Below are positions 45,770 through 53,436 of a stretch of 64,000 nt of DNA, piece after piece. The stretch lies in the NCBI RefSeq assembly GCF_000172555.1, contig NZ_ABOX02000018.1:1-64000 (forward strand). The letters are read 5' to 3'. A model generated the notes under the pieces. The model was not told where the DNA came from and searched no databases. It worked only from the letters and a program-made list of their open reading frames with translations. How positions within the stretch are numbered: position 1 is the stretch's first letter; each line of letters starts with the position of its first letter. This DNA comes from Pedosphaera parvula Ellin514 (GTDB taxonomy: Bacteria > Verrucomicrobiota > Verrucomicrobiia > Limisphaerales > Pedosphaeraceae). The position numbers and the translations under genes are program-made.

Positions 45770-47104
45770 TCAATTTCCTCCCGGCTCCATCACCCGCCCC
45801 ATAAACAAAATGCACCCGGTCGACGACTCCCGAATCAAAAAGAGAAACGGATGATCCGCACGAAACTCGCGCGGCTTTGGTGGTGGCTCCATAGCCATAC
45901 CCATCATGGGCACCATCATCCCCGTCGCAGCAGCCGCTTCCGTGCCCTTCTCATTGACTTCGATGAAGGCCTTGTGCACTGCATCGCTGAGATAAAGATA
46001 ATGTGGATTCCCATCCATGCCCGAGAAGTCAGCCCGTCCTGGATCAAACGCATCCCGCATTCCCAGAGCTTGCAACGTTTGCGTCAGTCCAAGCCCGGTG
46101 GACATTTTGAATTTGGGCACGGTCACAATAACGTCCTGTCCCTCAGTCACTGATGTCCAAGCCGTAAGATTCGTCACATTCAGAGTGCTCTCCAACTGCG
46201 CAATGCCATCCTGTTTCTGGGGCAAAACCAGCACCATTTCAAACTGATGCTCGCGATAAGGAATGACCAACACCTTCGCCTGGGCGTTCTCTCCATATTT
46301 GAAGGAACCCTCACGGTTCATGAACGGCACCGTGAGCATTCGCTGTGCATTCACATGAAACTTGTCCTGCCGCGTCGCAGATTCCTGGAACGGCGTATTC
46401 CAAAGTCCTTTAAAATAAATCGCATTCACCAACACCATTCGCGTGGACGCATTGAGATCACCCGGCCCCACGATCTCAGGAATCTTATGCCGCGTATTCT
46501 CATCCACCCACTGATTGATTGTCCTGATCGCTTTCTCCGGTTCGCGCCCATAATCAAGCGGGGTAATCGTCGCTCGGTAATTCACTTTCAAAAGCTCAAG
46601 GAACTCCGGTCGGAACCGGTATTGCTTCTGCGGCCACAACGAATTGGCAATATTAAGCTGAGCGCCGCCAACCGACTGCGCCGTTTGCAACGTTCGGTCA
46701 AACTGCGCAAACAACGCCGGCAAATTGGTTTCGTTCTGCGGAAAGTGAAGCGCCTGCTGAATCTGGATGGCCGTTTCCCCGCGTGCTCCCGCATAAGTCA
46801 TCCCCACCGCCGCCGAGATGCTGTAAGGCGAAAAAGCCAGATTACCCTCGCCCGACCGCACCTTCGCATAAAGCTCCAAAGCAAACGCCGTATTGCCCTT
46901 CACCAACGGCTTCAAATCCGCATACGGCACCGGCGCTCGATATACTGTTGGAGCATTGGTTGACAATGGATCCGTCTCTGGAATAAGAAGGAGACCCACC
47001 TTCGCATTTCCTGAAGGCAACGGTGTAATGGTAACCGGCCCGGGACTGTTGCATCCACACAGAGCCAACACCAGCCAGAACAGACTCATTCCCCCTCTTC
47101 GCAT
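45770..47104 (-). CDS. Serpin (serine protease inhibitor), putative lipoprotein
   Basis: 444 residues; ATG 47089 (MSLFWLVLALCGC) is an alternative start. The lipobox LCGC near residues 15-18 predicts a lipoprotein. The serpin fold is clear: NLAFSPYSISAAVGMTYAGARGET, then NSLWPQKQYRFRPEF, VLVNAIYFKGLWNTPF, and the C-terminal [16 protein letters not shown] hinge with HPFLFLIRESSTGCILFMGRV. Small hinge residues (TEAAAAT) are those of inhibitory serpins. Counting from Glu P17 places a methionine at P1, with prime-side sequence about six residues longer than in alpha-1-antitrypsin. It would protect the envelope from a foreign or own serine protease, target unknown. Confidence 0.92.
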   Translation of the reverse strand: MRRGGMSLFWLVLALCGCNSPGPVTITPLPSGNAKVGLLLIPETDPLSTNAPTVYRAPVPYADLKPLVKGNTAFALELYAKVRSGEGNLAFSPYSISAAVGMTYAGARGETAIQIQQALHFPQNETNLPALFAQFDRTLQTAQSVGGAQLNIANSLWPQKQYRFRPEFLELLKVNYRATITPLDYGREPEKAIRTINQWVDENTRHKIPEIVGPGDLNASTRMVLVNAIYFKGLWNTPFQESATRQDKFHVNAQRMLTVPFMNREGSFKYGENAQAKVLVIPYREHQFEMVLVLPQKQDGIAQLESTLNVTNLTAWTSVTEGQDVIVTVPKFKMSTGLGLTQTLQALGMRDAFDPGRADFSGMDGNPHYLYLSDAVHKAFIEVNEKGTEAAAATGMMVPMMGMAMEPPPKPREFRADHPFLFLIRESSTGCILFMGRVMEPGGN

Positions 47105-47343
47105 AATTTTCGCACTGCTTTAATGATTTAACTCCAGAACGCGATCCGACGTCCCCGGCTTTTTAGGTCGCCCCCGTTCCTCGCGCCGAGAGTGTTCTAT
47201 GACCGCCACAATGTCAATCCTGACTGGACCAATTCAACTAAAGTTCATTCCAACTGCAACAACCCCGAATCTGCAATGCCCTGTCAGGCCAATGTGACTA
47301 TCATTCGTGGAAAACAGTATTTTCTCGGAAAGGCCAACGAACA

Positions 47344-48627
47344 TTAATATTCCGGTTCCTCAAGCAGATGGACCCAGGAGTATTTACATGTCGGAACCGT
47401 GTTCTCATCATTCAAATTATAACTCGTGGCCGTAAGCTGGTTAACATCTAGGGGACAGAAAGGACCATCTCTAAAGTAGGGAGCTAAATCGCTGACCGTA
47501 GGGTTAAAGTAGTACGGGGTCTTGTTCACGAGTGAGAATAATTCCTTGGCGAATCGCATTTTCCTCAAGTTATTAATGCACATTTCATTGGATGGAACAT
47601 AGGCTGTCGTCCGATAAAACTTCCGTTGCGAAGTCTTTGGCACGGAAAATCCGTTTGCCCCACTGAAAACCAACCCGTTTTTCGCTCTGTCTGTACCATA
47701 GTAAATGAATTCTTTGGGGAAGCTATTTTCTTCGGTCCAATTGCTCAGGTTTGTGGAGGATTCAATGCGATAAATCCGGCCCACGTCTCCCAGGATTTTG
47801 AACTCAAACCCTGTATCCGAACTGCCAGCTGCCATCAGTTGCGGAGGATTCGCCGTCTCGGTCACCTTCAAAACAGCGACGTCGCTGATGGTTCCGCCGA
47901 TTTGATTGGAAACCACGACAGAGTAGCCGCCGGATTGATTGGTCGTCAGATTATCCAGACTCAGAATTGGAAAGGTCTCTCCGGGCAGATCAACTCCGTT
48001 AAAGCGCCATTGATAGGAAAAAGGAGGCGAATAGGGCGGCGCACCTGCCGCCACGACTCCAAAATAAGTGCTCCCGTTTGTAGTCACTGTCCGACTTGCA
48101 GGCTGAACCACAATAAGCGGTGTGTTCGTTTCTGTTATCCTGAGAGTGAAGTCACCATAATTGGTTCCTACGACACGCAAATGATAAGTGTTTCCAGCAG
48201 TTGCAGAAAATGTAAAGAAGGGATGCCGCCCAATATCAAGGTTTACACCTCCCACAATTACAAAATCTGTCGCGAAGTCTGTGCCCGTCCAGACATCCAT
48301 GCCCCCCAACTTGAAAGCGCTGGTTGAAGAATTTAAAACCTCCAATGTTGCTGGCCCGGTAGCCGTGGCGGTCCATGACCACCAAGCGGACGCATCCGCA
48401 TTGCGGTAACCATAAGCCCAGGGCGCAAAGGTGCCCCAATTCCAGGGTCCCATGGGTTCCCCCGCTTGAATTGTTGCATTGGCTAAAGTCCCGGTAAACG
48501 TAACAGGATTCCCCGAAAGAATGATTCTGTTCTCGAAGTTGTCGTTGATCAGCGGGCTCTGCGCAAAAGCACTGGCTCCCAGAAAAAGGATGCCCCCAAA
48601 CAAAGCATGAAATATAAACCGCTTCAT
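47344..48627 (-). CDS. Secreted Ig-like protein with pseudopilin-type C-terminal domain
   Basis: 427 residues with a signal peptide (MKRFIFHALFGGILFLGASAFAQ). Residues about 25-170 form a beta-sandwich like a pre-peptidase C-terminal domain (AWWSWTATATGPATLEV, FTFSATAGNTYHLRVVG). An Ig-like domain at about 170-255 follows (GGYSVVVSNQIGGTISDVAVLKV), then the short module RIYRIESSTNLSNWTEE ... KFYRTT. The last 75 residues, from MCINNLRKMRFAKELFSLVN to CPLDVNQLTATSYNLND, resemble the globular tail of Verrucomicrobia pseudopilins (C-x-N-L-R-x-x-x-x-A-K). Function unknown, probably exported. Confidence 0.78.
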   Translation of the reverse strand: MKRFIFHALFGGILFLGASAFAQSPLINDNFENRIILSGNPVTFTGTLANATIQAGEPMGPWNWGTFAPWAYGYRNADASAWWSWTATATGPATLEVLNSSTSAFKLGGMDVWTGTDFATDFVIVGGVNLDIGRHPFFTFSATAGNTYHLRVVGTNYGDFTLRITETNTPLIVVQPASRTVTTNGSTYFGVVAAGAPPYSPPFSYQWRFNGVDLPGETFPILSLDNLTTNQSGGYSVVVSNQIGGTISDVAVLKVTETANPPQLMAAGSSDTGFEFKILGDVGRIYRIESSTNLSNWTEENSFPKEFIYYGTDRAKNGLVFSGANGFSVPKTSQRKFYRTTAYVPSNEMCINNLRKMRFAKELFSLVNKTPYYFNPTVSDLAPYFRDGPFCPLDVNQLTATSYNLNDENTVPTCKYSWVHLLEEPEY

Positions 48628-48738
48628 ATCAGAACTTTAACTGGAAGAACTACATCTGAAAACATAAATCTTCGACTCAATGAAAGGCATAATCTTGAAA
48701 GAAACGCCTGAGGTAACGACCCCACCGTACAAGAGAAA

Positions 48739-48764
48739 GGGCCGCCACGTCGCCGTGGCGGCCC
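48739..48764 (-). terminator. Terminator of the 1251-aa gene
   Basis: An 11-bp perfect stem GGGCCGCCACG/CGTGGCGGCCC with a TCGC loop lies 23 bp past the stop. On the minus strand it is followed by TTTCTCTT. It is suitable as a rho-independent terminator, with an interrupted U-tract. Confidence 0.8.
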
Positions 48765-48786
48765 CCAACCTCAGGAGCTGGTTCGA

Positions 48787-51700
48787 TTAAGGACTGACCA
48801 CGCGGAAGAACTGACTCCCGCTTCCAGCCGGCAGGACATGAGGATTCGCGGTCCCCAAGCTTGTCCACGTCGGAGTGCCGGATAGTGAACTCGTGGATTG
48901 CAGGATGAATCCGGGGCCATTGCTCCAGGACACGGAGACGTTGCTACCAGTGTGAGTGATGCTCAGCACCGGTGGAACCGTACCCGCTGGTGCCAATGGA
49001 GTTTGGAAGTCCACCCAGGCGAAGTTGAAGTCCGCATCGCGCAGGGAGGCGATATCTTCACCGCTCGGGCCTGCTCCAGGATTGAGGTAGCGCGATTCGA
49101 TGATGAAAGAGTTGGCGGGTGTGTTAGTCCCGCCGTATTCATACGAGAGCAAAGCGGTATCCACCACTGTGGGCTGGCTCGCGAAGTAACCAGAGTTGAT
49201 TAGCATCAGCATGCCGTTCGTTCCAGTCTTGCCAGGGATGGTCAAGGCATAGCGCCCAGTCGAGAGACGAGTAAGGGAAAAACTTCCCGCGCCATGCAGG
49301 ACGGCGCCGTCCGTGCCACGGACATGCGCGCCGATCAGATTGTCCGCATTCCACGGAACAAACAGGAAGGAGAAACTTGATCCGGCATCAGCTGCTGAGG
49401 CGTAGGTGTTGGGATCGTACTTGCTCTCTTCAATACCGCGCACCGCTACTTGCCAACCGGACCCGTCGGCCAGTGCTGCGTTGTTGGCGGAAGGTCCACG
49501 AAGGCTGTTGTTTTCGTCGTTGCCCACCGTGAACAGCATGCCATCGGTCAGTGAGTTGACGCCGGGCAATACCAGTTTCGCCAGACCTGAGCTCGTTGGA
49601 CCACTGCCAGTATCCTGCCAGGTGAGCAGGTCCATGGCCGGCAGAAGCTGGTCCGTAATCCCCGTGGCGGCTGTTCCGCTGAATGAACCCCAGCCGTTAC
49701 CCCACTTGAACTGCGGCGAATTCGGGATCGACAACGTATTGTCCACGGTGTCGGAGGACTGGAAATAACCAGCCTTCCATCCCTGATCGTATGGGAACCA
49801 GGCCACGGAAATAGGAATCGCGCAACGCTGCAAGCCATTCAAATCGCTGGCTCCGTTGTTGATCACGCCCGTCGCGATTTTCGTTGTACGGGTGTAGAAA
49901 TGCGCGTTCCGGAAGTTGCCACCGGTCATGTCGAAGCCCATGGCCGAGCCGACCCCGTCGAGCTGGACGTAAGTCGCCGCATAGAAGGAAGGCGCCTGGT
50001 CGTTCCATCCCTGGCCATTCTTCCGCACGGTGCTCATCACAAAGCCATAACCGGGGGATGGGAAATACGCCTGGCTGGCAGGCACCGTCGGGTCACCGCT
50101 GCCAATTCGCTCGCGATTGGGATTCGAATATGGCCCCAAATTTTGCTGCGCCAACACTGGGTCGCGAGGGCTGAGCAGAAAATCCAGGGCGCCAGCCTGA
50201 TAACGTGCGACGGAGAAACCAGCCGGCGACTCACTGTTGATGGAGAGCAGCACATCTCGCGACACACTGGTGAAACCACCGGTGTTCCAAATGATTGGGC
50301 TCGCGGCACCCTGGCTCGATTGGACAGTGTCACTACCGTAACCGAGTCCGTTTGCAGGCAGACTGATGTCCCAGTTGATTCCCATGACAGATTTGTTGGG
50401 GAACTGTCCCGGAGCCTGATTGGCAGCCACCGGCGCGCCATTCCAGTTCGGGATGCTCGGTGTGCTCGGCGTGTTTCCGTAACTGGAATAGGTAACGGCC
50501 ACCGCATTAGTGGTGTCAGTGGGGTCGCTGTTATGCGCAACGGTGCTCAGTCCGACTAACATCGTTTTCGGGAAGTCAGGTCCAGCGGGGACTACCGCGA
50601 CCAACTGCCAGCCGTTCGTGCCGATGAGATAGCCACCGTTAGAATCGTTTGGGTTGACACCCGTCGAAGGCTTGGTATTCGCAAAATACGTCATGAACTT
50701 ATTGCCCTGCCGTTGAATACGGAGCCAAACGTCCGGATAGGTGCAGGCACCGTTTGGAACAGTATCAGTCACGTTATAGAGAGTGGCTGAGGTCGGCTGT
50801 GTGCCGTTGATATCAGTGGTATCAGCCGGGCTGTGCGTAATGTCTTGCAATCGGGCAATACTTTCGATTTGGCCCTGACGTCCGGACGGAGCCAGGGGGA
50901 GCGCGCTGATCTGGATGTTGGCGCTTCCCGCACTCAGATTGGCTCGCGCCATGAGGGAGCCTTTTGGAGAGTCCTGTCCGAGAGGATCAGTCGCAGTAAC
51001 ATTATTCACTCGGACTTTGATATCAAAGTCCCCGGTCACCTGCTGATAAGCATAGGTGAAAGAGTCCGGATTCCCGTAGGTATCACCACCCCCGGCTGTA
51101 ATCGTGAGCGAACCATCGCTGTTGGTCCCAACACGTGGGGTGATAGGATTGCTGATATTGGTAATTGTCAGTCCCCACTGCATCGATTGTCCCAGGGCCA
51201 CAGAGCTCGAAGCCTGGCCGCTAAGGGCAAACACCGCCGCCGCGCCGCTGCCGGTATTCCCGGGATTCCAGTTCAGATCAACGCTTGTGACTGGGCTGCT
51301 CCCGTGCGCCACCGGAATATCCACGGAATAGAGCCGCGGATTATTATTATTCACGTTATTGAAAGCAGCACTGCGAACATCCACACGCCCGTTTGCGTTC
51401 AGGGAGACAGGTGTATTGCCAAACCAGTCCGGCGCATTGAACGAGCCGCTTTCGGTACTGCTGTCCGCATGATGCACGACAAAATCCACGACTACAGGCC
51501 CGTGCCCCGCAGATACAAGCAGGGAGAGCGCGGAGAGGGTTGTGGGTGTCACGAGAATCAGCGATCCGTTGTGCGAAGCGTCTATGAACGCTGTATTATT
51601 CGCCGCATAGCTGGGAGCCATCCGGTAGCTGTGGGTGGTCGAGGCAGCACTCACGAATGTGGAACCAGCCGTCGGTAAGCCTGTGGTGAGAGCAGTCGTG

Positions 51701-52542
51701 TTATAACCCTGTTCATACCAACTGTTGCCATCATTGTTCACTCCATCGTCCATGGATGCCGTTGTATAGCCTCCATTCAGCGGTCCTGTCGCTTCGACGA
51801 TCATGTCCTTATTGTACCCCGTGACGGCGATCGGATTGAATCCAGTCCCAGTCGAACCGCTGACGGCAAAAATACCGGCATGACCACTGCCGGAGCTGTA
51901 AGTAAGCGTGATGTTCGTCACGGCACTCGTAGTGTGTGTCAGCGCGATGTCAGCGCTGTACAGCCTCGGGTTGCCACTGTTCACATTACCAAAGCCGGGA
52001 CTTGGAACCGTTACACGGCCATTGGCTGTCCAAGCCTGGTTAGCTCCGCCAAACCAATCCGGCGAGACGAACGTTCCCGTGTCGCTGCTTCCATCAGCAT
52101 GGCGCACCGTATAGCCAATGGTGACGGAACCACCGCCGGAACTGACAAGGAACGACAAGGCCGAATAGGCCGCTGCTGTCGTGGTCAGCGTGGCGCTGGT
52201 GACCGTGGAGTCAAGCAACACCGAGTTATTGGCAGTGTAAGTGGGGGCCATTTGATACGCATGATCGCTTTGCGACTCACTGGTGAAAATCGAATTGGCC
52301 GTGGGCACCCCCGTGGTTGGATCGGGTTGATTGTACCCCTGTTCGTACCAGGTGTAACCGGTATTGCCCGTGCCCGCGTCCATGGAAGCGGTGGTCAGCG
52401 TGGCGGGCGCGTGTGGCGCGGTCTGTTCGACGACCATATCCTGGCTGTAACTGCCCGGAGTCAGGTTGATCGGCACAAAGTCCGCGTTTGCGATGCCGGC
52501 ACATGCCAGCACCAATCCTACAGGTAGAATGCTTCGTTTCAT
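48787..52542 (-). CDS. Large secreted beta-rich protein with internal duplication
   Basis: 1251 residues with signal peptide MKRSILPVGLVLACAGIANA. Residues about 22-230 and 235-445 are a tandem duplication: QDMVVEQTAP/KDMIVEATGP, TASMDAGTGNTGYTWYEQGYN/TASMDDGVNNDGNSWYEQGYN, APDWFG/SPDWFG, NPRLYSADI/NPRLYSVDI. A DUF1349-like beta-sandwich region follows at about 455-700 (FTYAYQQVTGDFDIKVRV). Then comes a long uncharacterised region, with GSSFSFLFVPWNADN near 1080. The end has the S-x-S-L-x-x-x-P-x-W module (FILQSTSSLSGTPTWTSLG ... FFRVVSP). Likely a surface or extracellular carbohydrate-binding protein. A 22-bp regulator-type element lies 153 bp upstream. Confidence 0.8.
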   Translation of the reverse strand: MKRSILPVGLVLACAGIANADFVPINLTPGSYSQDMVVEQTAPHAPATLTTASMDAGTGNTGYTWYEQGYNQPDPTTGVPTANSIFTSESQSDHAYQMAPTYTANNSVLLDSTVTSATLTTTAAAYSALSFLVSSGGGSVTIGYTVRHADGSSDTGTFVSPDWFGGANQAWTANGRVTVPSPGFGNVNSGNPRLYSADIALTHTTSAVTNITLTYSSGSGHAGIFAVSGSTGTGFNPIAVTGYNKDMIVEATGPLNGGYTTASMDDGVNNDGNSWYEQGYNTTALTTGLPTAGSTFVSAASTTHSYRMAPSYAANNTAFIDASHNGSLILVTPTTLSALSLLVSAGHGPVVVDFVVHHADSSTESGSFNAPDWFGNTPVSLNANGRVDVRSAAFNNVNNNNPRLYSVDIPVAHGSSPVTSVDLNWNPGNTGSGAAAVFALSGQASSSVALGQSMQWGLTITNISNPITPRVGTNSDGSLTITAGGGDTYGNPDSFTYAYQQVTGDFDIKVRVNNVTATDPLGQDSPKGSLMARANLSAGSANIQISALPLAPSGRQGQIESIARLQDITHSPADTTDINGTQPTSATLYNVTDTVPNGACTYPDVWLRIQRQGNKFMTYFANTKPSTGVNPNDSNGGYLIGTNGWQLVAVVPAGPDFPKTMLVGLSTVAHNSDPTDTTNAVAVTYSSYGNTPSTPSIPNWNGAPVAANQAPGQFPNKSVMGINWDISLPANGLGYGSDTVQSSQGAASPIIWNTGGFTSVSRDVLLSINSESPAGFSVARYQAGALDFLLSPRDPVLAQQNLGPYSNPNRERIGSGDPTVPASQAYFPSPGYGFVMSTVRKNGQGWNDQAPSFYAATYVQLDGVGSAMGFDMTGGNFRNAHFYTRTTKIATGVINNGASDLNGLQRCAIPISVAWFPYDQGWKAGYFQSSDTVDNTLSIPNSPQFKWGNGWGSFSGTAATGITDQLLPAMDLLTWQDTGSGPTSSGLAKLVLPGVNSLTDGMLFTVGNDENNSLRGPSANNAALADGSGWQVAVRGIEESKYDPNTYASAADAGSSFSFLFVPWNADNLIGAHVRGTDGAVLHGAGSFSLTRLSTGRYALTIPGKTGTNGMLMLINSGYFASQPTVVDTALLSYEYGGTNTPANSFIIESRYLNPGAGPSGEDIASLRDADFNFAWVDFQTPLAPAGTVPPVLSITHTGSNVSVSWSNGPGFILQSTSSLSGTPTWTSLGTANPHVLPAGSGSQFFRVVSP

Positions 52543-52695
52543 AGATGGGTAAGGATGATTCCGGCACTGCGAATCACACCCGTTTGATATTTGTCGCTGT
52601 TGTTTCTGCTCGCCACTGGTAATAATTTCCCCAAGCCACCAGCCGGGCCATTCCGCAGGTGATTCGCTGAGTATGGTCGGGAGTCGAGATGGCCG

Positions 52696-52717
52696 GTATC
52701 ATCCAAATGGATGATTT
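52696..52717 (-). promoter_or_regulatory. Shared regulator element, copy upstream of the 1251-aa gene
   Basis: Plus-strand reading GTATC, AT, then CCAAATGGATGATTT. It contains a dyad ATCATCC-AAAT-GGATGAT and matches the copy at 53415-53436 in 20 of 22 positions. It sits 153 bp before the start codon of the 1251-aa secreted protein and just after the stop of the NarL-type regulator. Confidence 0.6.
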
Positions 52718-52726
52718 TGGCATGGG

Positions 52727-53350
52727 TCAGTGAAGAAATTTAACGACGGCTTCGGTCCGTGAACGGACATGAAGCTTCTCATAAATATGCTGCAGGTGAG
52801 TCCGAACCGTGTTCACGCTGACAGAAAGACGTTCTGCGATCTCTTTTGTTGTATAACCCTTTGAGAGTTGCTGGAGAATCTCCTCCTCCCGTTGGGAGAG
52901 CTTTTCGTTTTTGACCGGCTCGCGCGGCACTTCACGAAAAGATTGTACAACCCGCCTCGCAATCTGGCTGCTCATCGGGGCGCCACCCTGCTTCACATCC
53001 TGGATGGCACTCAGGATGTCCGCCGGGTCTGCGCGCTTCAGCAGATAGCCGCCCGCACCCGCCTTGAGCGCGCCAAAAATGCGCTCGTTATCCTCATAAA
53101 CTGTCAGGATCAGAATTTGGATCGACGGACATATTTCCTTCAGCCGGCGCGTGCAATCAAGACCGGACATCTGCGGGAGATGGATGTCCATGAGAACGAC
53201 GTCCGGCATCAATCGAGGTAATTTTTGCAGGGCCTCCTCGGACGTGCCGCACTCGCAAATACACCGATGTCCCGGGGCTTCGTCCACATAGCGGGCGAGC
53301 GTGGCACGGAAATCACGGTTGTCTTCAACAATGGCAACAGTCGTCAGCAT
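52727..53350 (-). CDS. NarL/LuxR-type response regulator
   Basis: 207 residues. Receiver domain: DNR acidic pair near 10-12, phosphoacceptor Asp55 in VVLMDIHLP, Thr83 and Lys105. DNA-binding C terminus: LSQREEEILQQLSKGYTTKEIAERLSVSVNTVRTHLQHIYEKL, a LuxR helix-turn-helix. It acts as a phosphorylation-controlled transcription factor. The adjacent histidine kinase gene lies 85 bp upstream on the same strand and is the natural partner. A 22-bp motif at 53415-53436, 64 bp ahead of its start codon and again ahead of the 1251-aa gene, is the best candidate for its binding site. Confidence 0.93.
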   Translation of the reverse strand: MLTTVAIVEDNRDFRATLARYVDEAPGHRCICECGTSEEALQKLPRLMPDVVLMDIHLPQMSGLDCTRRLKEICPSIQILILTVYEDNERIFGALKAGAGGYLLKRADPADILSAIQDVKQGGAPMSSQIARRVVQSFREVPREPVKNEKLSQREEEILQQLSKGYTTKEIAERLSVSVNTVRTHLQHIYEKLHVRSRTEAVVKFLH

Positions 53351-53414
53351 AATTCACTGGCATTGGCGCTTGGGCATAGATGCGATTTTGGTATAACAGA
53401 TCTGGGTTGCGGGA

Positions 53415-53436
53415 GTATCCCCCAAATGGATGATTT
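53415..53436 (-). promoter_or_regulatory. Shared regulator element, copy upstream of the response regulator
   Basis: Plus-strand reading GTATC, CC, then CCAAATGGATGATTT, identical to the copy at 52696-52717 except for the two central bases. It overlaps the last base of the kinase stop codon, so it sits in the gap between the kinase and regulator genes and would allow the regulator to control itself. Confidence 0.6.

Noticed and set aside
46247-46963. 238-codon plus-strand frame inside the serpin gene
   Set aside because: Antisense to the serpin fold, Arg/His/Ile-rich, with no family resemblance.
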